From: CBDHDN01 sp965261585
GTDB taxonomy: Bacteria; Pseudomonadota; Alphaproteobacteria; UBA6615
Length of the DNA: 64,000 nt
Reading direction: 5' to 3'
Assembly (NCBI GenBank): GCA_965261585.1
Contig: CBDHDN010000016.1
Span: forward strand, 62,001 to 126,000
The notes beneath the pieces are model-generated. The model was not told the DNA's origin. It searched no databases and was given only the letters and a program-made list of their open reading frames with translations. Below, in pieces: positions 1 through 7,989 of the stretch (positions are counted from its first letter, which is position 1; every line of letters begins with the position of its first letter). The translations under genes were made by a program, and so were the position numbers.

Positions 1-283
1 CTACCGGTCCGCTGTGGCCGATCAGGCGATCGCCTTCGTCAGCCGGCAGCGCATCGCCATGGCAGTCGGCGACACCGATCGTGCCGTAGCAGTAGAGCGC
101 CGGCACCTGCGCCTCGCTGACGTCCTCGGTCAGCCAACCGCCGGCGAAGATCGACCCACGCGTCGGCGCGAAGGCCGCGAACGGATTCGTGCAGCCGGCG
201 AGAGCCAACGCGAACGCGAGCATGAACGGGATGCGCAGTCGGTCGCGAAACGCGCACCGCATGCGCAGAGAACGGGTCAGCAT
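1..283 (-). CDS. Partial lipoprotein of unknown function (C-terminus beyond window edge)
   Basis: This open reading frame runs off the left edge of the window, so only about 94 N-terminal residues are visible. The N-terminus is basic, followed by a hydrophobic stretch ending in LALAGC, a good lipobox that predicts signal peptidase II cleavage and a lipidated Cys. An alternative ATG just before the hydrophobic core (position 223, giving MLAFALALAGC) would make a more typical short lipoprotein signal peptide and may be the true start. The visible mature part contains two further cysteines in LYCYGTIGVADCHGD. It lies 39 bp downstream of the reductase gene on the same strand and may be co-transcribed. 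I do not recognise the family. Confidence 0.6.
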   Translation of the reverse strand, partial: MLTRSLRMRCAFRDRLRIPFMLAFALALAGCTNPFAAFAPTRGSIFAGGWLTEDVSEAQVPALYCYGTIGVADCHGDALPADEGDRLIGHSGPV

Positions 284-322
284 ACCTGCCGATGCCTCCG
301 AACGTTTATCGGCGGGTGCGCA

Positions 323-1315
323 TCAGCGATTGACGTCGACGACCGTGCGCCCCCGCAGCTTTCCGTCCAGTATAGCACGGGCGAGCGCCGGGACCTCGGC
401 CAAAGGCACGACCGTCGTCATCGCCGCGAGCCGTTCGGCCGGCATGTCGCGGGCCAGGCGTGCCCAGGCCCGCTCACGCGCGGGCCTCGGCTGCATGACC
501 GTGTCGATCCCCAGCAGATTGACGCCGCGCAGCAGGAACGGGATGACCGTGGTCGCGAGCTCGCTGCCGCCGGCCAGGCCGCAGGCGGCGACCGAGGCGG
601 AATAGCGCAGCTGGCTCAGCACCGCCGCCAGGGTGGCACCGCCGACCGCGTCGACGCAGCCGCCCCAACGCTCGGTATCCAACGGCCGCGCCGGACCCTC
701 GGCCAGGGCCGCCCGGTCGATGACATCCGCCGCGCCGAGGCCCTTGAGGTAGTCGGCCAGCGCCACCCGGCCGGTCGAGGCGACGACCCGGTGGCCGGCC
801 TGCGCCAACAGGGCGACGGCCATGCTGCCGACGCCGCCCGCCGCGCCGGTGACCAGGACGTCGCCGGCCCCGGCGGCCAGGCCATGAGCCTCCAGCGCCT
901 CGACGGCCAGCATGGCGGCGAGCCCGGCGGTGCCGATCGCCATCGCCTGCTCGGTGGTCAGCCCCGTCGGCAGCTTGACCAGCCAATCACCCTTGACCCG
1001 GGCCTGCTGGGCATAGCCGCCCCAGTGCCGCTCGCCGACACGCCACCCCGTCAGCACGACCTTGTCGCCCGGTGCAAACCGACGGTCGGCGGCGGTCACA
1101 GTGCCGGCGAAATCGACGCCCGGCACATGCGGATAACTGCGCACCAGGCGCCCGAGCCCATTGACGATCAGGCCGTCCTTGTAGTTGAGGGTCGAGTATT
1201 CGACCGCCACGGTCACGTCGCCGTCCGGCAACCGGTCGGTCGGCAGCGTCTCGATGGCGGCCTCAACCTTGCCGTCGGCCTCGCTCAGCACGAGAGCGCG
1301 GAACGTCTCGTTCAT
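323..1315 (-). CDS. AcuI/YhdH-family NADPH-dependent quinone oxidoreductase / acrylyl-CoA reductase
   Basis: A 330-residue zinc-independent medium-chain dehydrogenase. The sequence shows the N-terminal GroES-like half (YSTLNYKDGL and VPGVDFAGTV, typical of YhdH/AcuI) and a Rossmann half with GAAGGVGSMAVALLAQAG as the NADPH-binding loop. AcuI proteins reduce acrylyl-CoA to propionyl-CoA in dimethylsulfoniopropionate and 3-hydroxypropionate metabolism; YhdH is the E. coli relative. The family is clear, the physiological substrate is inference. The start is the ATG at 1315 (MNETFRALVL): the open frame continues upstream to 1582, but that extension has no family similarity. Length is normal for the family (about 325-330). 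Confidence 0.85.
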   Translation of the reverse strand: MNETFRALVLSEADGKVEAAIETLPTDRLPDGDVTVAVEYSTLNYKDGLIVNGLGRLVRSYPHVPGVDFAGTVTAADRRFAPGDKVVLTGWRVGERHWGGYAQQARVKGDWLVKLPTGLTTEQAMAIGTAGLAAMLAVEALEAHGLAAGAGDVLVTGAAGGVGSMAVALLAQAGHRVVASTGRVALADYLKGLGAADVIDRAALAEGPARPLDTERWGGCVDAVGGATLAAVLSQLRYSASVAACGLAGGSELATTVIPFLLRGVNLLGIDTVMQPRPARERAWARLARDMPAERLAAMTTVVPLAEVPALARAILDGKLRGRTVVDVNR

Positions 1316-1599
1316 ATACCGTTCCCCATGGTTGCAGCCCCATCGGCGCCGCGCGCCCAGTACGGGCGGTAGGTCGCGACGAACCGGGCGAAGAGGGCCC
1401 GGCCGCTCCCGCGTCGATACTAACGGCGGGCTCCCATTCCTCCGGCGCAGCGCCTTGGTAGCACCTCGTTCCGGCACGCCCACGCTTTTTCTGGTTCGAC
1501 CCCATGCGTCGGATGACGTCTTCGCTAACATCGCGCCGGCCGCAGCAGAACGGCCCGCTTGACGGAGTGTAAGCACTGTCAAATTTCAGGCACGCAAAG
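1316..1599. other. Intergenic region without recognisable gene
   Basis: About 280 bp between the reductase start and the IS256 left end. Short open frames are present on both strands but none has a ribosome binding site plus family-like sequence. It should hold the promoter of the AcuI-like gene. I see no tRNA, riboswitch or clear terminator in it. Confidence 0.5.
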
Positions 1600-3050
1600 G
1601 GGGATGTCCCGGGCTCTGTTGAAAAGCTGAAGTAGGCGTCGTCCGCCTGGAGCCGCTAGGCTCTGGGTGCTGATTCCATCAAGGAGAACGACGCCATGAC
1701 CAAGACTACACGCAACGACCGTTCCTCGGAACCATCCTGTCGGCTCTTGCCATCGATGCCGGAGGCCTTCGACGATCTGCGCATGAGCGTCGATCGCTTC
1801 TGCCTTTTGGCGGGCCTCGAGTCTTTGAACGAGATGATGTCGGCGGACGCGGAAGCCTTGTGCGGTTCGCGCCACGCCCGCTCGGGCGAGCGCAAGGGCC
1901 ATCGATGGGGCACGACCCGGAGCGAGATCGCCTACCACGGCGGCAAAGTGAAGGTCGAGCGCCCTCGGGTGCGGGACTTCGCGGGTCGGGAGATGAGCCT
2001 GCCGAGTTGGGAGCTGCTGTCGGAACCCGAACTCTTGCAAGCCTGGGCGATGAATCTGATGGTGATCAACGTCTCGACCCGCAAGTATGCCCGCGCGGTG
2101 CGCCCGCCGGACGATGCGGGCGGCGATCTGCCGGCGGCATCGGGTGACGCAACCTCGAAGTCGGCGGTCTCGCGCCGTTTCGTGGCGTTGACGCGAAGCA
2201 AGCTGAAGGCCTGGCTGGCGAGCCCGCTCGACGATCTCGATCTCGTGGTGCTCCAGATCGACGGGCTCCATGTCGGCGATCACCTGATGGTGGCGGCGAT
2301 CGGCATCGACACCGGCGGCGCGAAGCACGTGCTGGGCCTGGCCGAGGGCGCGACGGAGAACGCGGCCACGGTGCAAGCCATGCTCGACAACCTGATCGAG
2401 CGCGGTCTCGATCCCGAACGGCCTCGGCTCTACATCGTCGACGGCGCCAAGGCGCTCTCGAAGGCGATCCGGCGGACCTTCGGGCGGGCGGCGGCCCTCC
2501 AGCGCTGCCAGGTGCACAAGGGGCGCAACATCACGGACCGGCTGGACGAGAGCCTCCATGCCGGCGTCAGGAAGGTCTTGCGGCAGGCCTGGCAGCAGGA
2601 CGACGCGGCCAAGGCCGAACGGCTCTTGCGCAACCTCGCCCGCCGTCTGGAGCATGACGCACCCGGCGTCTCGGGCTCGATCCTGGAGGGCCTGGACGAG
2701 ATCCTGACGGTGATCCGGCTCGGCCTCCCGCCGCAACTTCGACGCTCGCTGGCTTGCACCAACGCCATCGAGAACGCGATCGGCACCGTCCGGACGGTGC
2801 AGCGGAACGTCAAGCGCTGGCGCAACGCCGAGATGGCGCTGCGTTGGACCGCCGCCGGCCTCTTGGAGGCGCAAAAGACCTTCCGCCGCCTCAAGGCCTA
2901 CCGCCAGCTCCCCATCCTCGACGCCGCCCTGCGGGAGGCGGTGAGAAAGGCCGGAGCAAAGTCCGTCATTGAAGACATCGAGGTGGCCGCGTAGCCTCTC
3001 GATCAGAAGATGCCTATCTCGCACTTTTCAACATTGGGTGGGACATCGCC
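1600..3050 (+). mobile_element. IS256-family insertion sequence, copy 1
   Basis: A 1451-bp element with imperfect terminal inverted repeats: GGGGATGTCCC at the left, GGCGATGTCCC (reverse complement) at the right, with a shared TGTTGAAAAG further in. Two further copies of exactly the same length lie at 23020-24470 (inverted) and 33462-34912. Copies 2 and 3 have 8-9 bp target duplications; copy 1 does not (CACGCAAAG on the left against GTCGATCCC on the right). Its right flank is the interior of an IS3-type element, so this copy probably reached its present junctions by recombination or by deletion of neighbouring DNA. Confidence 0.9.
1696..2994 (+). CDS. IS256-family (mutator-type) transposase, copy 1
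   Basis: A 432-residue DDE transposase. The three acidic residues can be placed in LQIDGLHVGD (first Asp), LYIVDGAKAL (second Asp) and TNAIENAIGT (Glu), the usual mutator-type signatures, and CQVHKGRNI is also characteristic. The start follows a GGAGAACGACGCC leader. The protein differs from copy 2 by one residue near the C-terminus (TAAG against TGAG) and is identical to copy 3. The near-identity of three copies means recent transposition. Confidence 0.95.
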   Translation: MTKTTRNDRSSEPSCRLLPSMPEAFDDLRMSVDRFCLLAGLESLNEMMSADAEALCGSRHARSGERKGHRWGTTRSEIAYHGGKVKVERPRVRDFAGREMSLPSWELLSEPELLQAWAMNLMVINVSTRKYARAVRPPDDAGGDLPAASGDATSKSAVSRRFVALTRSKLKAWLASPLDDLDLVVLQIDGLHVGDHLMVAAIGIDTGGAKHVLGLAEGATENAATVQAMLDNLIERGLDPERPRLYIVDGAKALSKAIRRTFGRAAALQRCQVHKGRNITDRLDESLHAGVRKVLRQAWQQDDAAKAERLLRNLARRLEHDAPGVSGSILEGLDEILTVIRLGLPPQLRRSLACTNAIENAIGTVRTVQRNVKRWRNAEMALRWTAAGLLEAQKTFRRLKAYRQLPILDAALREAVRKAGAKSVIEDIEVAA

Positions 3051-3377
3051 GTCGATCCCGCCGATCGCTTTCTCACGCCACTGCTCAAGCCGGAAGATCT
3101 CTACGCCCAACTGGCGCGACAGAAGTTGCACCGGCTCGTCACGCAAAAGCCGCAGAACGACCTCACGCTTGCGCGCCACCGTCCATCGCTGGCCAAGTCC
3201 CAGCGGGCCTGCCGGCAAAGCCTGGCCTTGGGAAAACGTGGACGAGCCAAGCTCGCCCGCATTTACCACAGGCCCATCAACAGCAACTTTCTTCCCAAAA
3301 TTATCGGTCATGTTCCGGTCCTCCTTGGACACTTCGATTAAGCCAATTCTGTGTCCAAGGAAATCGGGTCCGACTCA
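3051..3377 (-). mobile_element. Remnant (left end) of the IS3-type element also found at 28261-33442
   Basis: The reverse complement matches the first ~330 bp of the element at 28261: the terminal repeat beginning TGAGTCGGACCC, the ribosome binding site, and the first ~80 codons of orfA (TDNF..KKVAVDG, then WTVARKREVVLRLL). It is cut off abruptly at the IS256 end at 3050. Small differences from the 28 kb copy (for example TFSQGQALPAG against TFSPGQALSAG) show the copies have diverged slightly. It is not a functional gene. Confidence 0.85.
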
Positions 3378-3602
3378 ATTCTGCGTTTTCTGAAGGATAC
3401 TGTGGAAACAAGTATAGCAATAGTGTCTCGGTTTACTGAAGCTATCCTGAAGCTGGGGGATCTCGTAGCACGCTGCGCCCTTTTCGAGATCTGTGTTACA
3501 TCTGTAACAAGGATACTTCTTGCCGATGACGTCCCGTTTGGGCGTGCCGAGGGTGCTTCCGATTAGAGAAGGGGTTGGACCTCTAGGCTTTGCTCGCTTC
3601 AT
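3375..3602 (-). CDS. Small four-cysteine (zinc-ribbon-like) protein, translationally coupled to the helicase
   Basis: A 75-residue protein with a basic N-terminus (MKRAKPRGPTPS) and two CxxC knuckles, C32/C35 in PCYRCN and C62/C65 in HYCYTCF, separated by a KGAACYEIP segment. This spacing suggests one zinc site. The ATG lies inside the last codons of the helicase gene (20-nt overlap), with AAGG about 14 nt upstream, so coupling is likely. The stop codon TGA is the first triplet of the adjacent IS terminal repeat, so the native C-terminus may have been replaced by the insertion. No family is recognised. A nucleic-acid-binding accessory role is a guess from the cysteines and neighbour. Confidence 0.6.
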   Translation of the reverse strand: MKRAKPRGPTPSLIGSTLGTPKRDVIGKKYPCYRCNTDLEKGAACYEIPQLQDSFSKPRHYCYTCFHSILQKTQN

Positions 3603-5613
3603 AGTCGGACTTGACCTTCCAGATTTGTCGGGCGAGTGCTTGGAGTACATCATCGAGATTATCCAGTACTTGCTTGAATTCTTCCGTGCTTGCCTGCGCA
3701 CGATCTTTTCCAAGCCGCTTGTTGATCTCAGCATTTACCATCATGACGGCTGACACGTAGTTGTTCTTTCCCGAGATCTTCAACGACTTGTACTTGTAGG
3801 TCAGCTCTGTGCCTGTAATAGATAGGTCAAGTTGGTTTAGGAGCAATTTCGCCATGCGCTGAGCCTGCTCATAGAGCCGCTTTTTTGCTTCTTCCCATTC
3901 ACGTTGTGGCTGGACGAGAAACGGCTCAGTCGGCGGGCGCTTCCGCAGGCGCGCGCCTTGCGCATTCTTGACCACCTCTTCCGCCTGGCCGGGATCGAGC
4001 CCGTAGAGTTTCAGGCGTTCACGCAAATCGTCGATGATCTGCTGATCCTCGACGGACGAGAAATCCTCTTCCCACAGGGATTCGACAATCTCGTTATGCA
4101 CGACGACCCGTTCTCCGGTCGTGAGGCGCGCGGAGCCGTCGCGGACCGCTGCCGGTACTTCAGGCTCGTCACCACTGATGACCTTGTCCCAGAACGCTTG
4201 ATCGTCGTTCTCGAACTGTTTGAACTCCTTCAGGCGCTCGTCGAGATTCATGCCGAGATGGGTGACGATGTGGCCGACGTTGTCTGGATGCATCGGGTCG
4301 TTCTGCACGATGACGCGCATTATCCTACCGACGAACTGGATGTAAGGCGCGAGAGTTCGGAATGGGCGGAAGACGGCGGCCACGCTCAACTTTGGGTGGT
4401 CGAAGCCCTCTCCCAGCATTTGAACCTGAAGAATGCAGTCTAGCGTGCCGTTGCGAAGGGCAGTGAGGATCACCTCCTGTTCGTCGGCGCTCTGCTTGCT
4501 GTGGATCACATCGGCGTTGAAGCCGCGCTCCTGGTAAAGCGACCGTATTTCCCGCGCGTGGTTGATCGAGCACGCAACCGCGATGAGCTGATGCCGTGTT
4601 CCGCTCTGCCGGAGTTCCTCTAGCTTCTCAAGGCTGCTATCGACGATGTGCTGATTGCAAGGCCGGGCAAGCGCGACGCCCCGGCTGAACCACTCCTCTT
4701 CCTTCAGCTTCAGCACCTCATCGAGGGTGTAGGTGCGCCCGCGCTCATCGCAAAAGCCAAGTTCTATCTGGGCGGGGGCGACGTAACTGGCCTTCAGCCG
4801 CTTGATGTAGCCCTTTAAGGTGGCGCTGCGGAACGGATACCGGAATACCAGCTCGCCGTCGATTTCCTGCCGGTCGCTACGGAACGGTGTCGCCGTCATG
4901 TGGATGACTTTGGCATTCGGGAAGTGCTCGATCACCTTCTGCCAGCTCGCCGCGGCACTGTGATGCGCCTCGTCGATGACGATCATGTCGAAGAAATTAC
5001 CGGGGAACTGCGTCAGCCACTTATCGACACTGGTTGCGAGCTGCTGAATGTTCGCGATGACGATGTGCGACTTGGTGGCGACTGAGACGTTGCCGCTGTC
5101 GAGCGTACATGCGAGTGGCCCCGCAACCATCTGGTCCTGGGTCAACACGCCCAACTTCCGCCAGAAGCATTTCTGGCGGTTAGTGATGTCCATCGCGTCG
5201 TAAAGGCCATTCTTGATCGTGAGATTCGGCGCGATAACGATTACGCGCCCTTCAGCAAGACCAAGGGGAAGCAGGGCAGCGAGCCCGGTCTTCCCGCAGC
5301 CGACCGGAATCTGAAGGATCGCCTTGTTCTTGCCTGCGCGGAAGAATTCATAGGTGCGCAGGTAGCCGTCCCGCTGCGGCTCCCGCAGGGCGTCGTTCGC
5401 TTCAACGTTAAACTCCAGGTTGAGGAAGAAGGCTTCAAGCGGCTGGTTTGCGCGAATCCATGCGTCCACGCCAGATTTCTCGAAAGCCCACTTCTTGCCG
5501 ATCTTGCGCGCTGGTATCCGCCCGTCGCGGGCAAGCGTGTAGAGCACGGTTTTCCCCATGCTCAAATAAGCTGCTGTCTCTTCCAGTGAAAGCCAGCCGC
5601 TATGCGCTTCCAT
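3583..5613 (-). CDS. HTH (excisionase-type)-DEAH helicase fusion protein
   Basis: A 676-residue protein. Residues ~6-55 are a MerR/excisionase-type helix-turn-helix (SLEETAAYLSMGKTVLYTL, then RIPARKIGKKWAFEKSGVDAW). A superfamily 2 helicase follows: PQ near 80, Walker A PVGCGKTG at 103-110, IVIDEAHH at 211-218 (DEAH box), TATP at 240-243, GEGFDHP at 401-407 and QFVGRIMR at 426-433, all intact. The ~240 C-terminal residues are charged, partly helical and without a recognisable nuclease motif. The class resembles type III restriction-like/RadD-like helicases. ATG 5613 is preferred over TTG 5652 because the promoter -10 box overlaps the latter. The small zinc-type protein is coupled downstream. 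A role in defence or mobile-element maintenance is inference. Confidence 0.85.
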   Translation of the reverse strand: MEAHSGWLSLEETAAYLSMGKTVLYTLARDGRIPARKIGKKWAFEKSGVDAWIRANQPLEAFFLNLEFNVEANDALREPQRDGYLRTYEFFRAGKNKAILQIPVGCGKTGLAALLPLGLAEGRVIVIAPNLTIKNGLYDAMDITNRQKCFWRKLGVLTQDQMVAGPLACTLDSGNVSVATKSHIVIANIQQLATSVDKWLTQFPGNFFDMIVIDEAHHSAAASWQKVIEHFPNAKVIHMTATPFRSDRQEIDGELVFRYPFRSATLKGYIKRLKASYVAPAQIELGFCDERGRTYTLDEVLKLKEEEWFSRGVALARPCNQHIVDSSLEKLEELRQSGTRHQLIAVACSINHAREIRSLYQERGFNADVIHSKQSADEQEVILTALRNGTLDCILQVQMLGEGFDHPKLSVAAVFRPFRTLAPYIQFVGRIMRVIVQNDPMHPDNVGHIVTHLGMNLDERLKEFKQFENDDQAFWDKVISGDEPEVPAAVRDGSARLTTGERVVVHNEIVESLWEEDFSSVEDQQIIDDLRERLKLYGLDPGQAEEVVKNAQGARLRKRPPTEPFLVQPQREWEEAKKRLYEQAQRMAKLLLNQLDLSITGTELTYKYKSLKISGKNNYVSAVMMVNAEINKRLGKDRAQASTEEFKQVLDNLDDVLQALARQIWKVKSDYEASKA

Positions 5614-5642
5614 TCTGCCGATTTCCCATCTAATGATGCCGG

Positions 5643-5671
5643 ATGATATCAAATGACAGCGTTCCTGTCAA
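5643..5671 (-). promoter_or_regulatory. Sigma70-like promoter with embedded palindromic operator
   Basis: On the minus strand TTGACA (5671-5666) is followed by a 17-bp spacer and TATCAT (5648-5643), close to the consensus. The perfect inverted repeat TGACAG-N5-CTGTCA (5654-5670) overlaps the -35 box and spacer, where a repressor would block RNA polymerase. Transcription should begin near 5636, about 23 nt before the helicase ATG at 5613. The helix-turn-helix of the encoded protein is an obvious candidate to bind it (inference). Confidence 0.65.
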
Positions 5672-5762
5672 TCGATAGATGAGTTTTTGGGCCGGAGCGC
5701 GGGTCGGAGGTGGGGCCTCGGCTAATGCCGGGGACGGACGGATGGGGTTGGCCAAGCCCCAG

Positions 5763-5785
5763 AACCCGGACAACTATCCGGGGTT
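5763..5785 (-). terminator. Possible hairpin terminator downstream of the saccharopine-dehydrogenase-like gene
   Basis: AACCCGGA and TCCGGGGTT flank a six-base loop, about 20 bp past the stop at 5805. A second weak stem (TGGGGTTGG...CCAAGCCCCA) lies just beyond. Neither has a U tract, so intrinsic termination is uncertain. Confidence 0.3.
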
Positions 5786-5804
5786 CGCGCGTGGGAGCCT
5801 GCCG

Positions 5805-6893
5805 CTAGTCCACTTCGTCGTCGCGGGGGGCGAAGACCTTGCCGAAGCGGTTGGTGATGAAGGCCTCGTAGTCGGCGTCTTCCTGGCGGATGAAGCCGCG
5901 CTGGGGCAGCTGCCCCTCGCGCAACAGGTCGACCATGGCGCACAGGCCGGCCGCCGTGGTGATCTGGATGGCGGAGTAGCGGTGGCCGTTGACCGGCTGG
6001 CTGAAGACCTTGCGGGCGGCGCTCTCCTGGGTCAGCAGGCCGCGGCGCATGCCGGTCACCGTGGCAAACACCAAGACGACGTCCTGCTCGGTGATCGGCA
6101 CGGCGGCCTCCAGCACCTCCTTGAACAGCTGCCGCCGCTCGCCGAGGCCCAAACCGCGGGTCAGGAAGCGGGCGAGGTCGCGGTGGCCGGGATAGCGCAC
6201 GGTCTTGTAGTTCAGGTTCTCGACCCGGCCCTCCAGCGTATCGCACAGGGTGCCGAGGCCGCCCGACGTATTGAAGCACTCGTAGACGACGCCATCGAGG
6301 CTGAACGTCTCGAGGCCGTCGAGCGGCGGCACCGAGCGCCGCGTGCCGTCGATCACGGTCTCGCACGGATTGCAGTACTCGTTGATCAGGCCGTCGGTCG
6401 ACCAGGTGAGGTTGTACTTCAGGTCGTTCGTCGGATAGCGGGGCAGGGCGCCGACGCGCAGCTGCACCGAGCGCAGGCTGTCGAAGCTCTTCGTCAGGTG
6501 ATAGCCGATGATCTGGATGAAGCCCGGCGCCAGGCCGCATTGCGGCGCGAAGGCGACGCCGGCGTTGGCGGCGACGTGCTGGACCCGGCGGGTTGTCTCG
6601 ACGTCCTCGGTCAGGTCGAAATAGTGGGTCTCGGTGCGCAGTGCCGCCGTCGCGATCTCGGCGTTCAGGTAATAGGGCAGGGCGCTGACGACGACGTCCT
6701 GGTCGACGAGCGCCGCGTCCAGCGCCCGCGCATCCTGGACATCGACGACGGACCGGCCGACCTCGGCTTGCTGGATGCGCTCCAGTGTGCTTGCATCATG
6801 GTCGGCCACCGTGACGCGGTAGTCGCCGGAGGTGTGGAGCAGATCGGTGATCGCGCTGCCGATCTTGCCGACGCCGAGCAGGAGAACGCGCAT
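5805..6893 (-). CDS. Saccharopine-dehydrogenase-family oxidoreductase
   Basis: A 362-residue protein with an N-terminal NAD(P)-binding Rossmann motif (MRVLLLGVGKIGSAI), the family segment DVVVSALPYYLN, and HYFDLTEDVETT followed by APQCGLAPGFIQ, characteristic of saccharopine reductase-like enzymes. The C-terminal half corresponds to the substrate-binding domain. Relatives act in lysine catabolism and biosynthesis or as carboxynorspermidine synthases; which reaction this one catalyses cannot be told. The start is ATG 6893; the open frame extends upstream but Rossmann beta-1 begins directly after this Met. It diverges from the RraA-like gene with a 100-bp gap. Confidence 0.8.
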   Translation of the reverse strand: MRVLLLGVGKIGSAITDLLHTSGDYRVTVADHDASTLERIQQAEVGRSVVDVQDARALDAALVDQDVVVSALPYYLNAEIATAALRTETHYFDLTEDVETTRRVQHVAANAGVAFAPQCGLAPGFIQIIGYHLTKSFDSLRSVQLRVGALPRYPTNDLKYNLTWSTDGLINEYCNPCETVIDGTRRSVPPLDGLETFSLDGVVYECFNTSGGLGTLCDTLEGRVENLNYKTVRYPGHRDLARFLTRGLGLGERRQLFKEVLEAAVPITEQDVVLVFATVTGMRRGLLTQESAARKVFSQPVNGHRYSAIQITTAAGLCAMVDLLREGQLPQRGFIRQEDADYEAFITNRFGKVFAPRDDEVD

Positions 6894-6993
6894 GGCGCTG
6901 CCATAGCACGGAGGCCTGCCGAAATGGTTAACGAGTTGCGACCGGGCCGACGCCGGCCCCGCCCGGCCCCGGTGGAGGAACAGACAGACGCCC

Positions 6994-7695
6994 ATGCCAG
7001 ACGCACCGATCAGCGAGGCACAGCTTGAAGCGCTGCGCAAATACGACACGCCAACCATCTGTAATGCCTTGGAGATTGTCGTGCCGGCACGGCGGACAGT
7101 CGGCTTCACCGTGGAGAACCTGGTGTGTGCCGCGCCGGCGCAGCCGCCGGTCGTCGGCTATGCCCGCACGGCGACGATCCGCAGCATGCAGGCGCCCGAT
7201 TCGGCCGCCCAGCGGCAATTGCGGCTGGAATACTACCGCTACATCGACGCCGGGCCGCGACCCAGCGTCATCATCATCCAGGACATAGACGAGATCCCGG
7301 GCTACGGCGCGTTCTGGGGCGAGGTCAACTCCAACATCCACTGGGGGCTCGGTTGCAGCGGGCTGGTCACCGACGGCTCGGTCCGCGACCTCGACGTCAT
7401 CGCGCCGGGCTTCCAGATGCTGGCGGCCAAGGTGGTGCCGAGCCATGCCTATGCCCAGCTCGTCGAGATCGCCGTCGATGTCGAGGTCTGCGGCATGGCG
7501 GTGAGCGACGGCGACCTCGTTCACATGGACCGGCACGGCGCCGTGGTGGTGCCGCGCGGCGCGGTCGCCGAGTTGCCGGCGGCGGCCGATCTGTTGATAC
7601 GCCGCGAGACGGTCATCCTCGATGCGGCCAAGGCCCCCGGTTTCAACGCCGCGGCGTTGGCCAAGGCGCTGGGCGAGGCCGACGACATCCACTAG
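6994..7695 (+). CDS. RraA-like / HMG-CHA-aldolase-family protein
   Basis: A 233-residue protein with the RraA fold signatures: YDTPTICNALE at the N-terminus, FWGEVNSNIHWGLGCSGLVTDG with SVRDLD (the conserved G-x-E...DGxVRD metal/oxyanion site), and SHAYAQLVEIAVDVEVCGM. Enzymes of this group cleave 4-hydroxy-4-methyl-2-oxoglutarate or act as oxaloacetate decarboxylases, while RraA proper inhibits RNase E; the DG.VRD motif favours an enzyme. It is followed 27 bp later by the truncated DapA-like gene, another pyruvate-lyase-class gene, so the pair was probably a catabolic operon. Confidence 0.8.
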   Translation: MPDAPISEAQLEALRKYDTPTICNALEIVVPARRTVGFTVENLVCAAPAQPPVVGYARTATIRSMQAPDSAAQRQLRLEYYRYIDAGPRPSVIIIQDIDEIPGYGAFWGEVNSNIHWGLGCSGLVTDGSVRDLDVIAPGFQMLAAKVVPSHAYAQLVEIAVDVEVCGMAVSDGDLVHMDRHGAVVVPRGAVAELPAAADLLIRRETVILDAAKAPGFNAAALAKALGEADDIH

Positions 7696-7722
7696 GCCCA
7701 CAGCGAAGATGGAGGGCGGGCG

Positions 7723-7989
7723 ATGAAGACGACGCCGGTGACGGCCGAGGACTTGGCGCGCTCGGTGCTCGCGGTGCCGCCGCTGGCGTTGAACGCCGAT
7801 CTGACCGCGAGCGTCGCGGAGAACCGGCGCATGCTCGACCACCTGCGCAGCGGCGGCGTCTCCTCGGTCGTCTATGCCGGCAACGCCAACTTCTACAACG
7901 TGCCGGTCGGGCGGCTCGTCGACACACTCGAGATGCATGCAGGAAGGCGATGCACCGCTGATCGTCGTCGGCGACGTCTGCCCAACTGA
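7723..7989 (+). pseudogene. Truncated dihydrodipicolinate synthase/DapA-family gene (5' part only)
   Basis: About 74 N-terminal codons resemble the start of DapA-like aldolases (VLAVPPLALNADLTASVAEN, then LRSGGVSSVVYAGNANFYNV, corresponding to the GxxGL..GN.GE region). After about position 7942 similarity is lost and the frame ends at 7989, so more than two thirds of the gene is missing. It has its own ATG with a GGAGGGCGGGCG leader. The following DNA holds an unrelated antisense remnant, so a deletion joined two loci here. Confidence 0.6.

Noticed and set aside
14..1372. A 452-residue plus-strand frame over the AcuI-like gene
   Set aside because: Arg/Gln/Asp-rich antisense shadow typical of GC-rich DNA; the minus strand has the recognised family.
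1316..1599. A structured RNA (SRP, 6S or RNase P type) in the gap before IS256
   Set aside because: Some GC-rich short stems exist, but none of the conserved signatures of these RNAs could be found.
3583..5613. A type III restriction enzyme Res subunit
   Set aside because: The helicase motifs fit, but there is no PD-(D/E)XK nuclease motif visible at the C-terminus and no methyltransferase gene beside it.
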